A stretch of 64,000 nucleotides of DNA from Ypsolopha sequella (lineage: Eukaryota > Arthropoda > Insecta > Lepidoptera > Ypsolophidae). Positions 13,346-24,008 of the stretch are shown in pieces. The position numbers and the translations under genes are program-made. Each line of letters begins with the position of its first letter. Within the stretch, counting starts at the first letter, position 1. The DNA lies in NCBI GenBank assembly GCA_934047225.1, contig OW203988.1:11070229-11134228 (forward strand), read 5' to 3'. Below the pieces are notes generated by a model. The model saw only the letters and a list, made by a program, of their open reading frames with translations, searched no databases and had not been told where the DNA came from.

Positions 13346-13369
13346 ACATTTTCAAAAACATCTTCTAGA

Positions 13370-13695
13370 GTGCACCCCTGCCCTCTCTAAGGAACGTTTC
13401 TTTATGTTTTATAGTGCACCCCTAAGAAAAGTTTGTTTATGTTTTATAGTGCACCCCTAAGGAACGTTTGTTTATGTTTTATAGTGCACCCCTAAGGAAC
13501 GTTTGTTTATGTTTTATAGTGCACCCCTAAGGAACGTTTGTTTATGTTTTATAGTGCACCCCTGCCCTCTCTAAGGAACGTTTGTTTATGTTTTATAGTG
13601 CACCCCTGCCCTCTCTAAGGAACGTTTGTTTATGTTTTATAGTGCACCCCTGCCCTCTCTAAGGAACGTTTGTTTATGTTTTATAGTGCTGTCAT
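13370..13695. repeat. Minisatellite with 35- and 44-bp units
   Basis: GTGCACCCCT starts at 13370, 13414, 13449, 13484, 13519, 13554, 13598, 13642 and, in partial form, 13686. Spacings are 44, 35, 35, 35, 35, 44, 44 and 44. The 44-bp form carries an extra nine-base GCCCTCTCT. The core AAGGAACGTTTGTTTATGTT is otherwise almost constant. It is a tandem array, not a CRISPR, since there are no unique spacers. Confidence 0.9.
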
Positions 13696-14494
13696 CCTCG
13701 CGCCATCAGATCCTTGTAGCACTAGATATCATAATATGTACTATTGTTTCAATCTATTATTATTATTAGCCGTTTTATCTGGCTTCTTTTTTCAATCAAA
13801 TTACACTATGTGTCCACCGGACATTTATTGAGATTTTGCTACGAGATTTTGAATTTTGAGTTCGTTGAGTTCCGTTTCGAAACGTGTGATAGTCTTACAA
13901 CATTTCACTCGTTTATAAAAATGCGACATAGCTATATACTAGAAAGAGAAAGAAAAATCTGGTTTTAAAATGCTTGCGAGTAATTTTCGAGAAACGTCAA
14001 AGTCAAATAGACCTCAAATAAAATTCTAGGGCGGAAAAACCGAAAATGGTTTTTGGAGTAGCTTGGAAAAGAAAATAAATGCTATAAACTAAAAATATGA
14101 CAATACAGCCCTACAAAATGTTGAATGCGTTTTTAAAGTTTTGATTTTTTTGCAAGAGCCGGGTATACACCGAAGTTTCAACTGTCAGGCGAATTTTAAC
14201 GGTATCCAGGCAGTGTTAGAAATCGTACTTGTCGTGTAATTGCGATATTCACATTCCCGGACGCATTTCAAAACATTTTCGTGTGACTGTCAGGTAATAG
14301 CTCGTTTACCCTCAGATTCCCTCGTGCCGATTTCAGAACGCTGCAGGGTAAAATTAGAATCACACCGATAATAATCGCTCGTTTTGAAACAAAACCTAGA
14401 TGTGAAAAACGGAACACGACCTCTTGTCGAATATCAGGAGCCCTTTGGGGTGACAATTTCAAACTGGCCATAAATTAAAATGGTATCGACCTTC

Positions 14495-14912
14495 TGTTAG
14501 CTTGCGTTTAAATCAGACACAAAATTATATCATTTCAAAGGAATTTATTCCAACTGACAACCTCACTGCTTGAACACTCAAATCGGAATGACCTGCCGCT
14601 CAGAGCGCTTGCTCTTTTATAGAAAATCTACGAGCACATGGCAAATAGAAAAATAATTGTTCTACAAAGTGAAAAACTTAAAACTAGATCTAAATAACAT
14701 TATTTTACAATATTCATTACACAGTAAAAAACTACGTGTTTCGAAACATGTGAATAGCATAAAAGATTAACAATGTGAGTATAAAATTAAAGATTTATAA
14801 TACTACCTGAATAAGATTCTAAATTAGTGGCTGGTAAAGTTTTAGCACAATAAAATGTAATGGCAATACAAGTTTATACAATACCAAGCTACGTGTTCCA
14901 AAAATGCTTACA
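14495..14912 (-). repeat. Downstream (3') LTR of the element
   Basis: Same 418-bp sequence as 20882-21299 with no difference seen by eye. Its AATAAA (14544-14549, minus strand) would supply the 3' end of an element transcript. Apparent identity of the pair implies a recent insertion or recent gene conversion. Confidence 0.8.
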
Positions 14913-15216
14913 TTCGGCCTTCCTGATATTTGCTTACGTCTCGTAGCAACTAAATGAAATTTATATTTATACATAGCACACCTATTAACCAACCGATAAA
15001 TTAGTTGTTAACAATCAGAATACATTATTATACTGAAATAATTATTTCACTGCATTCAAAAATAAAAAACATATTTAAAATTTTATTCATTTTGCGAATT
15101 TTCATGAACGCGGAGTTCGCATAACAATCAAATTTAAATTATATAAAACTTTAAAAAAAAACAAAAACTGTATAATTATTTAAAAAAAATAACTAACTTG
15201 ACCCATAAATAAAATT

Positions 15217-15775
15217 ATCTGCCCTATCAACCAATCAGCTGATATATTACTTGAGTAGTTTCCAATAATTTAACTTTTGTAAGTATATAAATACAACTAT
15301 ACACAAAAATAACTGAGGTTCTTGTTGCATCTATCTTTGCTAATAATATGAAACAAAGTCAGTAATCAAACATATAGCATAGGCCTCTGTACCAGGGTTC
15401 CAGTAACTGTTCTGGCCTAGCCCTAGTACAATCTATGTAAGGCGAATTTCTCAATATATTCTCAATACATGTATGTGTCTTATCGTACCAAAGAACTTAA
15501 AAATATCTGTCCAATCAACCAACTGGCTGATATATTACTTGGGTAGGTTCCAATCACTTAACTTTTGTAAGTATATAAACACAACTATGCACAAAAACAT
15601 CTAAGGTTCTTGTTGCATCTCTCTATACTAAAAATATGAAAATAATCAAATCTTTAGCATAGTCCTCTGTACCAGGGTTCCAGTAACTGTCCTGGCCTAG
15701 CCCTTGTACAGTCCATGTAAGGTGAATTTTTCAATATATTCTCAATACATGTGTCTTACTTAACGCACCAAATCT
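15217..15775. repeat. Two tandem copies of a roughly 285-bp unit
   Basis: Copy one (15217-15498) and copy two (15504-15775) share long blocks such as GTACCAGGGTTCCAGTAACT, GGCCTAGCCC and CTCAATATATTCTCAATACATG, with scattered substitutions. They lie inside the LTR-type element. No coding function seen. Confidence 0.8.
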
Positions 15776-15864
15776 TTGATACGTCCATCCATGCCAAGAA
15801 TGCTTAGGAAAACATTACTTGACAAAGACATTGAGGACACAATTACAATCAGTCCCTTTTTAAA

Positions 15865-15896
<32 letters not shown>
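15865..15896. repeat. (TA)n microsatellite
   Basis: An uninterrupted TA dinucleotide run of about 30 bases inside the LTR-type element. Confidence 0.9.
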
Positions 15897-15898
<2 letters not shown>

Positions 15899-16689
15899 TT
15901 TTTTCTTCTTTCAATGATTCTTTATTATTACACAAAAACACAATTATTGTATAAAGATAATGAGTATTTTCTACCAGATAACCTTTGGCAATGGGGAAAT
16001 TGTTGAGTGTAATGCCAAAACATTTAAAGGTTTTAATCACACTATTCACCCATTGAAAATGTATTCATATCTGGGTGAAAATATTTATTAAAATAATTCA
16101 TTAATTTTAATTTATTCAATCAAAGAGCATTAATCATTGAAATCATTATCAGATCGTTGGATCTATTGAAAACCGATCACGGAAAAATGTTGTCTATAGA
16201 AAATACACTTGTCTGTTATTTTTGTGTGTTATACGGGTATCCTCAATTTCATAACGAACTTTGGTAATACGGTAACAACCTTTAACCTTAGAGATTATTT
16301 TCTTACTTTGACCCATAGAGAACACTTCTATTTTTTTTATTCTCCTAAATTAAATGTTACCTTTTTTCTATCTTTGTCAAACCTTTCTTTATTTTTGTGT
16401 TGTTCTTTTTCAATTTTGTTTTAGATTTTACCTTTCTCATAATTTCTCTGTATGCTACTTCTTCATCTAAACTTAATTATTATCTTTTCTGTAATCTATC
16501 TACCTCTGCTACTTCTACTATTATTATTATTATTATTATTTATTTACTGGTTCTCGACGTTATTTTTGTATTTTTAATATATTTATTGACATTAAAAATT
16601 TATTTTATGTTTCGTCATATTTAAATATTAGTACATATGTAATTTGCAAGAAAACATTCATTTTAATGTATACCGCCTTTACAATTTAT

Positions 16690-16830
16690 CTCCTGGGATT
16701 AATTTCCAACCAAAGATTGTCTGGAAACAAAATCGTTTTAAACGATAAGACCGCCAATACTAATCTATCTGTCTTTTGTGCTTCTCCTTTAAATTTTTTT
16801 TTATATATAGTGCACAATAAAGAGTATTGG
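16690..16830 (+). repeat. LINE 3' end fragment (family also at 30345 and 63120)
   Basis: AGATTGTCTGGAAACAAAATC, then AACGATAAGACCGCCAATACT and a terminal CACAATAAAGAG, parallels the segments at 30345-30470 and 63120-63245. The GGTTGTCTGGAAGAGATCGCT...GATAAGACCGCC...ACAATAAAG layout is a common 3' UTR of lepidopteran non-LTR elements. Confidence 0.65.
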
Positions 16831-17159
16831 TTTCGTCTCGTCTCGTCTTGTCTTAGCAGAAAATCTGAAATGAGTATCAAATCAGTGCCAAATGATGCTT
16901 CAGCTGGTGTTTTTCCGATACCTTTAATTGACTCGTGACTAGTAAAAAATTCATTATGTGCACCTTTTTTACAAAAATTGTATAATTAATCCCCCATTTG
17001 GATTTCGAACACATTTACAACCCATACTTTTTCTGATTTGCCTTTTACTCGCGAAAATGGCAAAGAAAACGGTTCTCTTAAACCATTCTATGTAACTGTT
17101 TGACCTTGGCGTAGCAACAGCATTAAATATAATATGCCTGATCCCGTAACCACCTAGAA

Positions 17160-18960
17160 TTTATTGAAAGCTTTTTTTATGCTTTTTTTTTCTGTCAAAA
17201 ATCGTTTTCTACCAGCTATACTTCCGTCAAGTTTAGGAGTTTTAAACATTGCGCAAAAACACAAAAATGTTTTCAGTGTTTGTGAATTACACTGCCTCTG
17301 CACTTGTTCTAACCTAGAAGAATGCAATCTACTGCATTTTTCCCATAAATTTTACATCTGTTCAAGAGCACATTATTTTCAAAATAATATAATTCCAAAT
17401 TTCTCACGTTTTTCTAATATTTCTATTGACAACAATCCCTTAACTTCCCTTCACGAAATTATTAGAATTATACGACATACAGTTCTACAATAATAATTTT
17501 CAAATTGATATGTTTAAAAGCAAAATGTGTCTACTTGAATTAAAAAAAAAAAACTTTAAATGTCCGAAAATAAAGTGAAAACAGTATGGAACCTCATAAA
17601 ACTGGAAAAAATGGTAACGAATTTATGTTAAAACATTCCTTCCTTAACCAAAAATTATAAATTCAAGCACTGGGTTTAGATCTTTTAAGGAAACACGTGC
17701 CTCAGTGCCATTCTGTATTTGCTTTTAAACATAAAAAAAAAAACAATGACTTGTCTGAGTCTTCCTGTGAAGGTTGTAAGTTCGGTTATTGATTTAATAG
17801 TTCCATATTTAGCTTTTTAATTTTTAATAAATGTGTAGTTGATGGTGTCTTTCCTGATTTAATGAAGTTGAGTAAAATGGAAACTTTTTAAACGATAGAC
17901 CTGCTTCAGTTTTAACACCATTAAATAAAATTATGAAAAAAAAATGTATTATCTCATTTTAATTTTAATATGTTGCTTCACTATGATAAATATGGATTCA
18001 CTATATTCACTATGGGGGGTTAACCACAAGTGCAGGAGTTGGTTTAGTCAAGCACATGTTTGATGCTTGAGAAGACAATCAAGATGTGTTTGGTATATTT
18101 GGTGACCTCTCAGAAGCTTTCGATTGCGTCAATCATGAAATACTTTTATGTAAACTGGATCATTGTAGATTGAGGAATAAATCTTCAAATCATGTAGAGC
18201 ATTTTAGTTAAAATGACCGTCCCGCAGGGTCCCATATTGGGGCCCTTTTTGTTTTTAATTTACATAAATGACCTTCGTTATTTATTTAGTTAAGACGTGA
18301 ATATCATTGACGACGCAAATAGAACTCTATCACAAGTTTTTAATTTTCACTGCAAACAATTTAGTTTTAAACACGAAACAATACATATAAAATTTACGTT
18401 ACTAAATGTGATTCGAGTAGATGTTAATTTGCTTTTGCAGGGCTGGGCCCAAGCTGAAGTTGGTTAATGAAACTAAGTTTTTAGGCATAACGATAAACTC
18501 ACGTCTTGTGTTGTCCTATCAAGAAACCGTATGTGGTAGGCTTGGTTCAGCCTCATAGGCTGTTAGACTTGGAAGACAAACTACTAATGTAGATTTACAG
18601 CACGGATATAGATTCAGTCTTTGTTTTGCAGAAAAAAAAACAATTCGGGCTATTTATAATATGAAGCACCGGGAAAATTCAAATAAATTAATATATCAAC
18701 GGTTCCTTGTTAATTTATTTACCCAGTTCTTATATATTTACAAAAAAAGGTCGAATCTTTTAAAAATAAAAAAAAATCAAAAAATCAAAAATGAACAAAT
18801 TGGACTAGCCAAAATGGGTACCTATTTTGTTGGACATAGGCTAAGGTTTTACAATAAACTTCTAAAGGAGGTCCTTAATTTGTCAGATAATAAGTTAAAA
18901 CTGTTTATTAGAAGAGTCTATTGAAGAAGGAATATCATAAAATAATTAATATTTGGATGT
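17160..18960 (+). pseudogene. Decayed LINE inside the LTR-type element
   Basis: Frames interrupted by stops and indels still show reverse-transcriptase landmarks in order: RPASVLTPLNKIM (17900-17940), GDLSEAFDCVNHEILLCKL (18100-18160), VPQGPILGPFLFLIYINDL (18215-18275), KLVNETKFLGITINSRLVLS (18450-18515) and a C-terminal LLKEVLNLSDNKLKLFIRRV ending near 18922. The catalytic YADD box is replaced by decayed sequence. It lies antisense to the surrounding LTR-type element and is clearly older than its apparently identical LTRs. Confidence 0.75.
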
Positions 18961-19553
18961 AAATGAAGTAAGTATATTATCATAATGATAATGATATTTG
19001 TCATTCTGTATGTCTTTGTTTTATTAAATTATATGCTTATTTTTTTAACTTTGTACACATTTGTCTGTAAAAAATACACGATCTTGCCAGGTTTATTGCC
19101 CTTCTTTTTATGAAGACTAATCGAATGGAAGTGTATTATTTTGTTAAATTTATTTTACTTGATTCTTTCTTTTTGTGTATTTTTCCATATTACTATTATT
19201 ATTTGCATAAAACTATTAAACATTATTTAATCATGTAACATTAAAACCGACCAGTAATAAGTGTGTCTGATGTATACAAATATCACATAAATAAATGTAT
19301 TTTATTTCAAGCCATGAAAACTTTAAACTTGGCAAACTTCGGCATCATCTTTGTGCCACCCTCACTTATGTGGGCAAAGCATAGTATATTGTCTGTCATT
19401 AACTCCATCAGTCTTTAGAATTACAGTAATGGTTGGAAATCGTTCAGTACTAACCTTCGATTTAAACGTTTAAAAAAAATGAAAAAAATAACTCTGTATG
19501 TATTGACCATTTCACGATTATTTGATAAGGACTGAAAGGAATTGTGTAGCTTA

Positions 19554-20201
19554 CTAATTTTGGCGTGGTAATGATGGCTTGATCGTCTGCGGCTGCAATG
19601 TCTTCTTGCGTCTGCATGATGCCTCCCGTAGCTGGCTCAGTCTGCATGATGGCTTCCGTGGCTGGCTGCGTCTGCATGATGCCTCCCGTTGCTGGCTGCG
19701 TCTGCATGATGCCTCCCATTGCTGGCTGCGTCTGCATGATGCCTCCCGTTGCTGGCTGCGTCTGCATGATGCCTCCCGTTGCTGGCTGCGTCTGCATGAT
19801 GCCTCCCGTTGCTGGCTGCGTCTGCATGATGCCTCCCATTGCTGGCTGCGTCTGCATGATGCCTCCCGTTGCTGGCTGCGTCTGCATGATGCCTCCCGTT
19901 GCTGGCTGCGTCTGCATGATGCTTCCCATTGCTGGCTGCGTCTGCATGATGCCTCCCGTTGCTGGCTGCGTCTGCATGATGCCTCCCGTTGCTGGTTGCG
20001 TCTGCATGATGCCTCCCGTTGCTGGCTGCGTCTGCATGATGCCTCCCGTTGCTGGCTGCGTCTGCATGATGCCTCCCATAGCTGGCTGCGTCTGCATGAT
20101 GCCTCCTGTAGCTGACTGCGTCTGCATGATGCCTTTCGTAGGGCTGCGTCTGCAACTTCACGTATTCTTCGATGGCTTGTGGAGTCTTCTAGGCAGACCA
20201 T
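19554..20201 (-). CDS. Possible repeat-peptide ORF of the LTR-type element
   Basis: A 215-codon minus-strand frame starts MVCLEDSTSHRRIREVADAA, then runs through the minisatellite as roughly 17 decapeptides of the ASCRRSQQRE type, ending in PSLPRQN. A good splice acceptor (polypyrimidine TTCTCTTTCAG) lies just upstream at 20249 and a CAG|GTAATC donor at 20855, so a spliced leader from the LTR is conceivable. An overlapping frame reads as MQTQPATGGI repeats with an acidic tail, EDIAAADDQAI. No known domain in either. Because the array keeps five frames open, this may be noncoding; there is no evidence beyond the splice signals. Confidence 0.25.
   Translation of the reverse strand: MVCLEDSTSHRRIREVADAALRKASCRRSQLQEASCRRSQLWEASCRRSQQREASCRRSQQREASCRRNQQREASCRRSQQREASCRRSQQWEASCRRSQQREASCRRSQQREASCRRSQQWEASCRRSQQREASCRRSQQREASCRRSQQREASCRRSQQWEASCRRSQQREASCRRSQPRKPSCRLSQLREASCRRKKTLQPQTIKPSLPRQN
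19608..20137. repeat. 30-bp minisatellite, about 17-18 units
   Basis: A 30-bp unit, TGCATGATGCCTCCCGTTGC followed by TGGCTGCGTC, is repeated with few substitutions. As 30 is a multiple of three and the unit has a stop in only one frame, five of six frames stay open through the array. Long reading frames here are therefore not by themselves evidence of coding. Confidence 0.95.
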
Positions 20202-20881
20202 GGCTGATTATCACAGATGGAGACCTGGAGTCTCCCTGCACACTGATGCTGAAAGAGAAAAAGAGAAACGAAAAACAAAAAAGAAAAGAGAAAACGATGA
20301 CGTTGACATATCATAAAAGACTTTTTATAAAAATATTGAAGTAAGAAAATAATAAAGTTTTGTTAACTTATTACTTGATTACAAAAGCACATGGTCCGTG
20401 AAATTGAGAAATAGAACCACCACTTAATTGATAAAACAAAGAAAAGGTCTCCAAAATAAAGGATAGAAAAACCAAGGATTGTAAAACTAAAATATAAATG
20501 AGAGTAATTTGCAAAACTAAGTATGATTATAAGGCGATGAAACTGATAAGAACAGATTTTAAAACAAAGACAGAAAGACAAAACCTATTAAATTTTAAGA
20601 CTTAATTTTATGAAAATATTTGAGAATAAAAGTGGGGTACAAAACAAACCAGAAGCTTGATTAACCACTTATTCCTTAATAATACATAAACATTTACAAA
20701 AACTACTCACTGTCCCAAAATTTGACTAAAGGAACTAGCTATTAAGCTGTGTTCTTCTTTAAAATAAAGACGTTTACACCAACGTTTTACGGCAACAAGA
20801 AATTATTATAAATTGCAAAAAAAAAAAAAAACAATTTTTTAAGATCAGGATTACCTGGGTTACGTATCCAACTTCTGAATC

Positions 20882-21299
20882 TGTTAGCTTGCGTTTAAAT
20901 CAGACACAAAATTATATCATTTCAAAGGAATTTATTCCAACTGACAACCTCACTGCTTGAACACTCAAATCGGAATGACCTGCCGCTCAGAGCGCTTGCT
21001 CTTTTATAGAAAATCTACGAGCACATGGCAAATAGAAAAATAATTGTTCTACAAAGTGAAAAACTTAAAACTAGATCTAAATAACATTATTTTACAATAT
21101 TCATTACACAGTAAAAAACTACGTGTTTCGAAACATGTGAATAGCATAAAAGATTAACAATGTGAGTATAAAATTAAAGATTTATAATACTACCTGAATA
21201 AGATTCTAAATTAGTGGCTGGTAAAGTTTTAGCACAATAAAATGTAATGGCAATACAAGTTTATACAATACCAAGCTACGTGTTCCAAAAATGCTTACA
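20882..21299 (-). repeat. Upstream (5') LTR of the element
   Basis: Read on the minus strand it begins TGTAAGCATT and ends GCAAGCTAACA. A TATAAAAG box lies at 21001-21008 and an AATAAA signal at 20931-20936, the order expected for a U3-R-U5 repeat. By eye it is identical to 14495-14912. Confidence 0.8.
20931..21008 (-). promoter_or_regulatory. LTR promoter (TATAAAAG) and AATAAA signal
   Basis: On the minus strand TATAAAAG (21001-21008) is followed about 65 bases later by AATAAA (20931-20936). This is the usual pol II start and poly(A) arrangement of an insect LTR. Transcription would start near 20970-20980, heading toward lower coordinates. Confidence 0.55.
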
Positions 21300-21614
21300 C
21301 TTCTGAGTATCGACCTCAGAATAAGGTTATTCTGAGTTATCGACTGGTTTGGTCAACAGAACATTGTAATTTATTGTCTTATAGTCAGTGAGTGATATGA
21401 TTAGAGCACTAAAAGCATAACCTAGTAATCTCCTAAACTCTCCACTGATAACTAGATGGCAGCACTCGATTTCTACATCACGATATCGCTTACCTCTCAA
21501 AATATTTGTATTTATAATTTTATACCAATATCAAGTATATTGATACTAGTAAAATAATAGTAGTTTGTGCAACTTTAACATAATTTCAGATATTGGCACA
21601 TGAGCGCTTATTAA

Positions 21615-22030
21615 GGGGCTATACCGTGAAAATTGACACTTTTTGAAGTTATTTATCTGCTCTTTTAATGAAGTTCCAAGTAAAATAAATTAGTATAACA
21701 ATTTTGGGACCTTTTACTAGATTGTGGTCTATTAGAAACGCGATAGGAGGAATTTCATTCGATAGAAATAATTATTGAAATCAGGTTTAAATTTACACTT
21801 TTTTTGATATTCTGACAAATTAGGATAGCATACAGACTTGAAAAATATTTATTTAGATGGGTTTTAACTACACCTAAATTACTGGTTATGGAATTTTTTG
21901 TAGCTATTTTAGTTAATTTTGCATTAATTTAAAACCGACTTTTTGACAATTTTCCTCGATTCCGTCCCTTTCGCACTGCGGGTCTTTCTGCCTGTAGTAA
22001 CAGGGACCTTTGCTAGCACGGTATATCACC
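21615..22030. mobile_element. TTAA-flanked MITE (piggyBac-like target site)
   Basis: TTAA (21611-21614) precedes GGGGCTATACCGTG, and CACGGTATATCACC is followed by TTAA (22031-22034). The terminal inverted repeats match at about 11 of 14 positions. A TTAA duplication is typical of piggyBac-type elements. At 416 bp with no transposase it would be nonautonomous. Related ends occur near 36265 and 12152. Confidence 0.65.
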
Positions 22031-22039
22031 TTAAGGAAA

Positions 22040-22738
22040 CGAACGAAGTGAGTTTCGTTATAATTTTGCACGAGTGGGCCAATGTCTAATTATGTTCAGC
22101 TGCACACAATACTCTATCTACGGCAAACAAAAATACCGTTTTTATTTATAATATCTTCAACTAACAATTTTACAAAAAATATAAAGTAGAACATTCGTTC
22201 AGGCCTAGGGTGCGTCGTTTCAGTAACGCGGCTAGAAGGCCAGTCAGGATAAAGGGGGTGTGGCTTAAGAAATAAGGTTGGGACTTATTAAATTTCTCGT
22301 CTCTGTTGTTGATTGGGTCTCCATCGGTTTTATAATAAATTGGGCCAATCACAGCGCTGAACCACGGTGTTATAATGTTTGATGTTGCAATTGCCTTATT
22401 GCAGTATGGGAGTAGATAAAGTTATATACTTGCGGTAACCATGTTAACAATCTTGACTTAAGTAAACTATGTTAGTGCGAAATATTAACTGGTCTAAGAT
22501 AATCTAAATGTGTGGACAAAGTCCGTACACTCCATCTTAACGCACTATGCCTCAGATAAATCATTTATCTGGGCGCTTTGTATTCGGAGCCGACCGCTAG
22601 ATAGCGGTACAGTTCCATGTTGTTCCTGTTGGCTCAAATGAACCGCGAGAGGGCTTTCTTTTCTGCTCTTTGTCATGTCAAGTGTCAAAAAGTCGCAGAA
22701 TTTCAGATTTCATCAGTCAGACCAAAGACAATATAACC
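22040..22738. other. Noncoding stretch upstream of the P-like element
   Basis: No gene or domain. One phrase, ATAAATTGGGCCAATCAC at about 22336, recurs at about 31047 near other repeat sequence, so part of it is probably a dispersed repeat. Confidence 0.4.
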
Positions 22739-22746
22739 ATAATAAC

Positions 22747-23762
22747 CAGGGTTGGATTTCGTAGTATAATGAGGGATTTTCTTTTCTTTTTTTTTTACTC
22801 TTCCCTAGTCGCTGGATAGATGGCACTGAACTTGGTAAGTTACTGCAAGGAACGGAACGTCACATAATTTTTTGATTATTGCACTTGGATGTAATTTTGA
22901 GATCGTAAAACGAAACGTACATAAAAAAGTAATTAATGTTATTGTCACATCACATCACAATGACATTTTTAAAATAAATAAATAATAACAACAAGGAAAA
23001 AGAAAAAATAATTAGCAGTCTTTTTATGAGTTTTCTACGCCAGAAAGAAAATGTCCCAAGAGAAAAAGAAGAGAAGTCTGTGCCTTGTGGATTTGTATAA
23101 AAATGGAGGCATACATCTTTTTCCTAAAGATGAAAGTCGTAAAGCGCAATGAGTGCAAGCCATGGTACATTTTAAACCTGGACGGACCATAACAAAGCAT
23201 TCGCACATAATATGCTCAGCACACATGTCATCAACCAACGAGCGTACGCGACGTGACGCAATGTTTTTTTTTTCAATCGTTTTGGCTTTGGCACCTAGCA
23301 ACGTAGTCAGTTCAACACCATCTACAGAGTTCTTGGAAACTATGTTTTTTTTTTAATACTCAAAAAGAAAACCTCTCATTATACTATTTGTACCATACTT
23401 TCATGACATGTAGTATGTAGTATCGTAATGGAACTGTACTACGTAAAAATACCACAATTTTATCTTCAGGCCGACCGACTTGTTTCGTTGGTTGAGACGT
23501 TTTGCTTTTAAACATTGACCCTACAATATAGGGAATTTCTGTGCGTTATGAACATTTTTTACAAATTTTACTAACAAATTGGCTATTTTAATAAACTATG
23601 AATATTTGTAGTATTTTTTTTTTATTTTGCTAGCATATAGGGTATTTTATTTAAATTCAAAACAAAAATCGACGAAAAACGAAACGTAGTATAATTTTAG
23701 CCGAGTAGTATATTTTAAATTCCCATAGACAATAATTTTCCGAGGGTCTGAATCCAACCCTG
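22747..23762 (+). mobile_element. P-like nonautonomous DNA transposon, 1016 bp
   Basis: A perfect 8-bp duplication ATAATAAC flanks the element (22739-22746 and 23763-23770), and the ends are inverted (CAGGGTTGGATT on the left; AATCCAACCCTG on the right). An internal segment encodes a broken THAP domain, the DNA-binding domain of P-superfamily transposases, which also make 8-bp duplications. hAT elements share the 8-bp duplication and CAGGG ends, so the P assignment rests on the THAP remnant. The catalytic part is missing. Confidence 0.75.
23051..23356 (+). pseudogene. THAP-domain remnant of a transposase
   Basis: The frame begins MSQEKKKRSLCLVDLYKNGG and continues IHLFPKDESRKAQ, a stop, then VQAMVHFKPG and HIICSAH. 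This fits the C-terminal two-thirds of a THAP zinc finger: the H-x-FP block, a position where tryptophan is invariant, and the terminal C-x2-H pair. The tryptophan codon appears to have become TGA at 23150-23152. The N-terminal C-x2-4-C part is not recognisable. It lies in the P-like element and is presumably derived from its transposase. Confidence 0.65.
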
Positions 23763-24008
23763 ATAATAACCATTATCCACTTGTCAGAGTTGTCAGACAG
23801 ACTTCATTCAGAGCTCGTTGTTTGTATTGGATTAATTCGGATTATTCGTCGATAAAAAAGTTTAAACGCTGCCGTACAGCGTAATAAACAAAGTAAATAA
23901 ACCATTACATCCAATTTATTTGATAGTGATTGTATTGGGAAGCTCAGTCACAGTATTTTGCAGTTATATAATGTTATAATTTTTTACAGAAGACTCCGTT
24001 GAATTACT

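Larger units (their letters stand above)
14495..21299 (-). mobile_element. Nonautonomous LTR-type element, about 6.8 kb
   Basis: Two direct repeats of 418 bp bound the segment, each with TG...CA ends, and the outside flanks are CTTC (14491-14494 and 21300-21303). The inner flanks do not match, so one insertion is likelier than two solo LTRs. Promoter and poly(A) motifs in the repeats point to minus-strand transcription. No gag, protease, RT or integrase was found in about 5.97 kb of internal sequence. That region instead holds a direct repeat, decayed plus-strand LINE pieces and a 30-bp minisatellite. A classical primer-binding site is not evident next to the upstream LTR. A purine-rich AGGAAGGCCGAA precedes the downstream LTR on the minus strand. 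The best description is a LARD-like derivative. Confidence 0.75.

Noticed and set aside
13370..13695. Regular repeats resembling a CRISPR array
   Set aside because: Units are contiguous tandem copies without unique spacers, in a eukaryotic genome with no cas genes.
14495..14912. Interpretation as two independent solo LTRs (with 20882-21299)
   Set aside because: Inner flanks do not duplicate the outer ones (TTCG and AATC), whereas both outer flanks are CTTC. The chance of a random four-base match is not negligible, so the single-element reading is favoured but not proven.
16209..16624. Leucine/phenylalanine-rich frames that look like membrane proteins
   Set aside because: T-rich sequence gives hydrophobic translations by chance; the region overlaps decayed LINE sequence.
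19462..20344. Several overlapping long open frames on both strands
   Set aside because: They are produced by a 30-bp minisatellite whose unit is a multiple of three and lacks stops in five frames. Only the minus-strand frame with nearby splice signals was kept, at low confidence.
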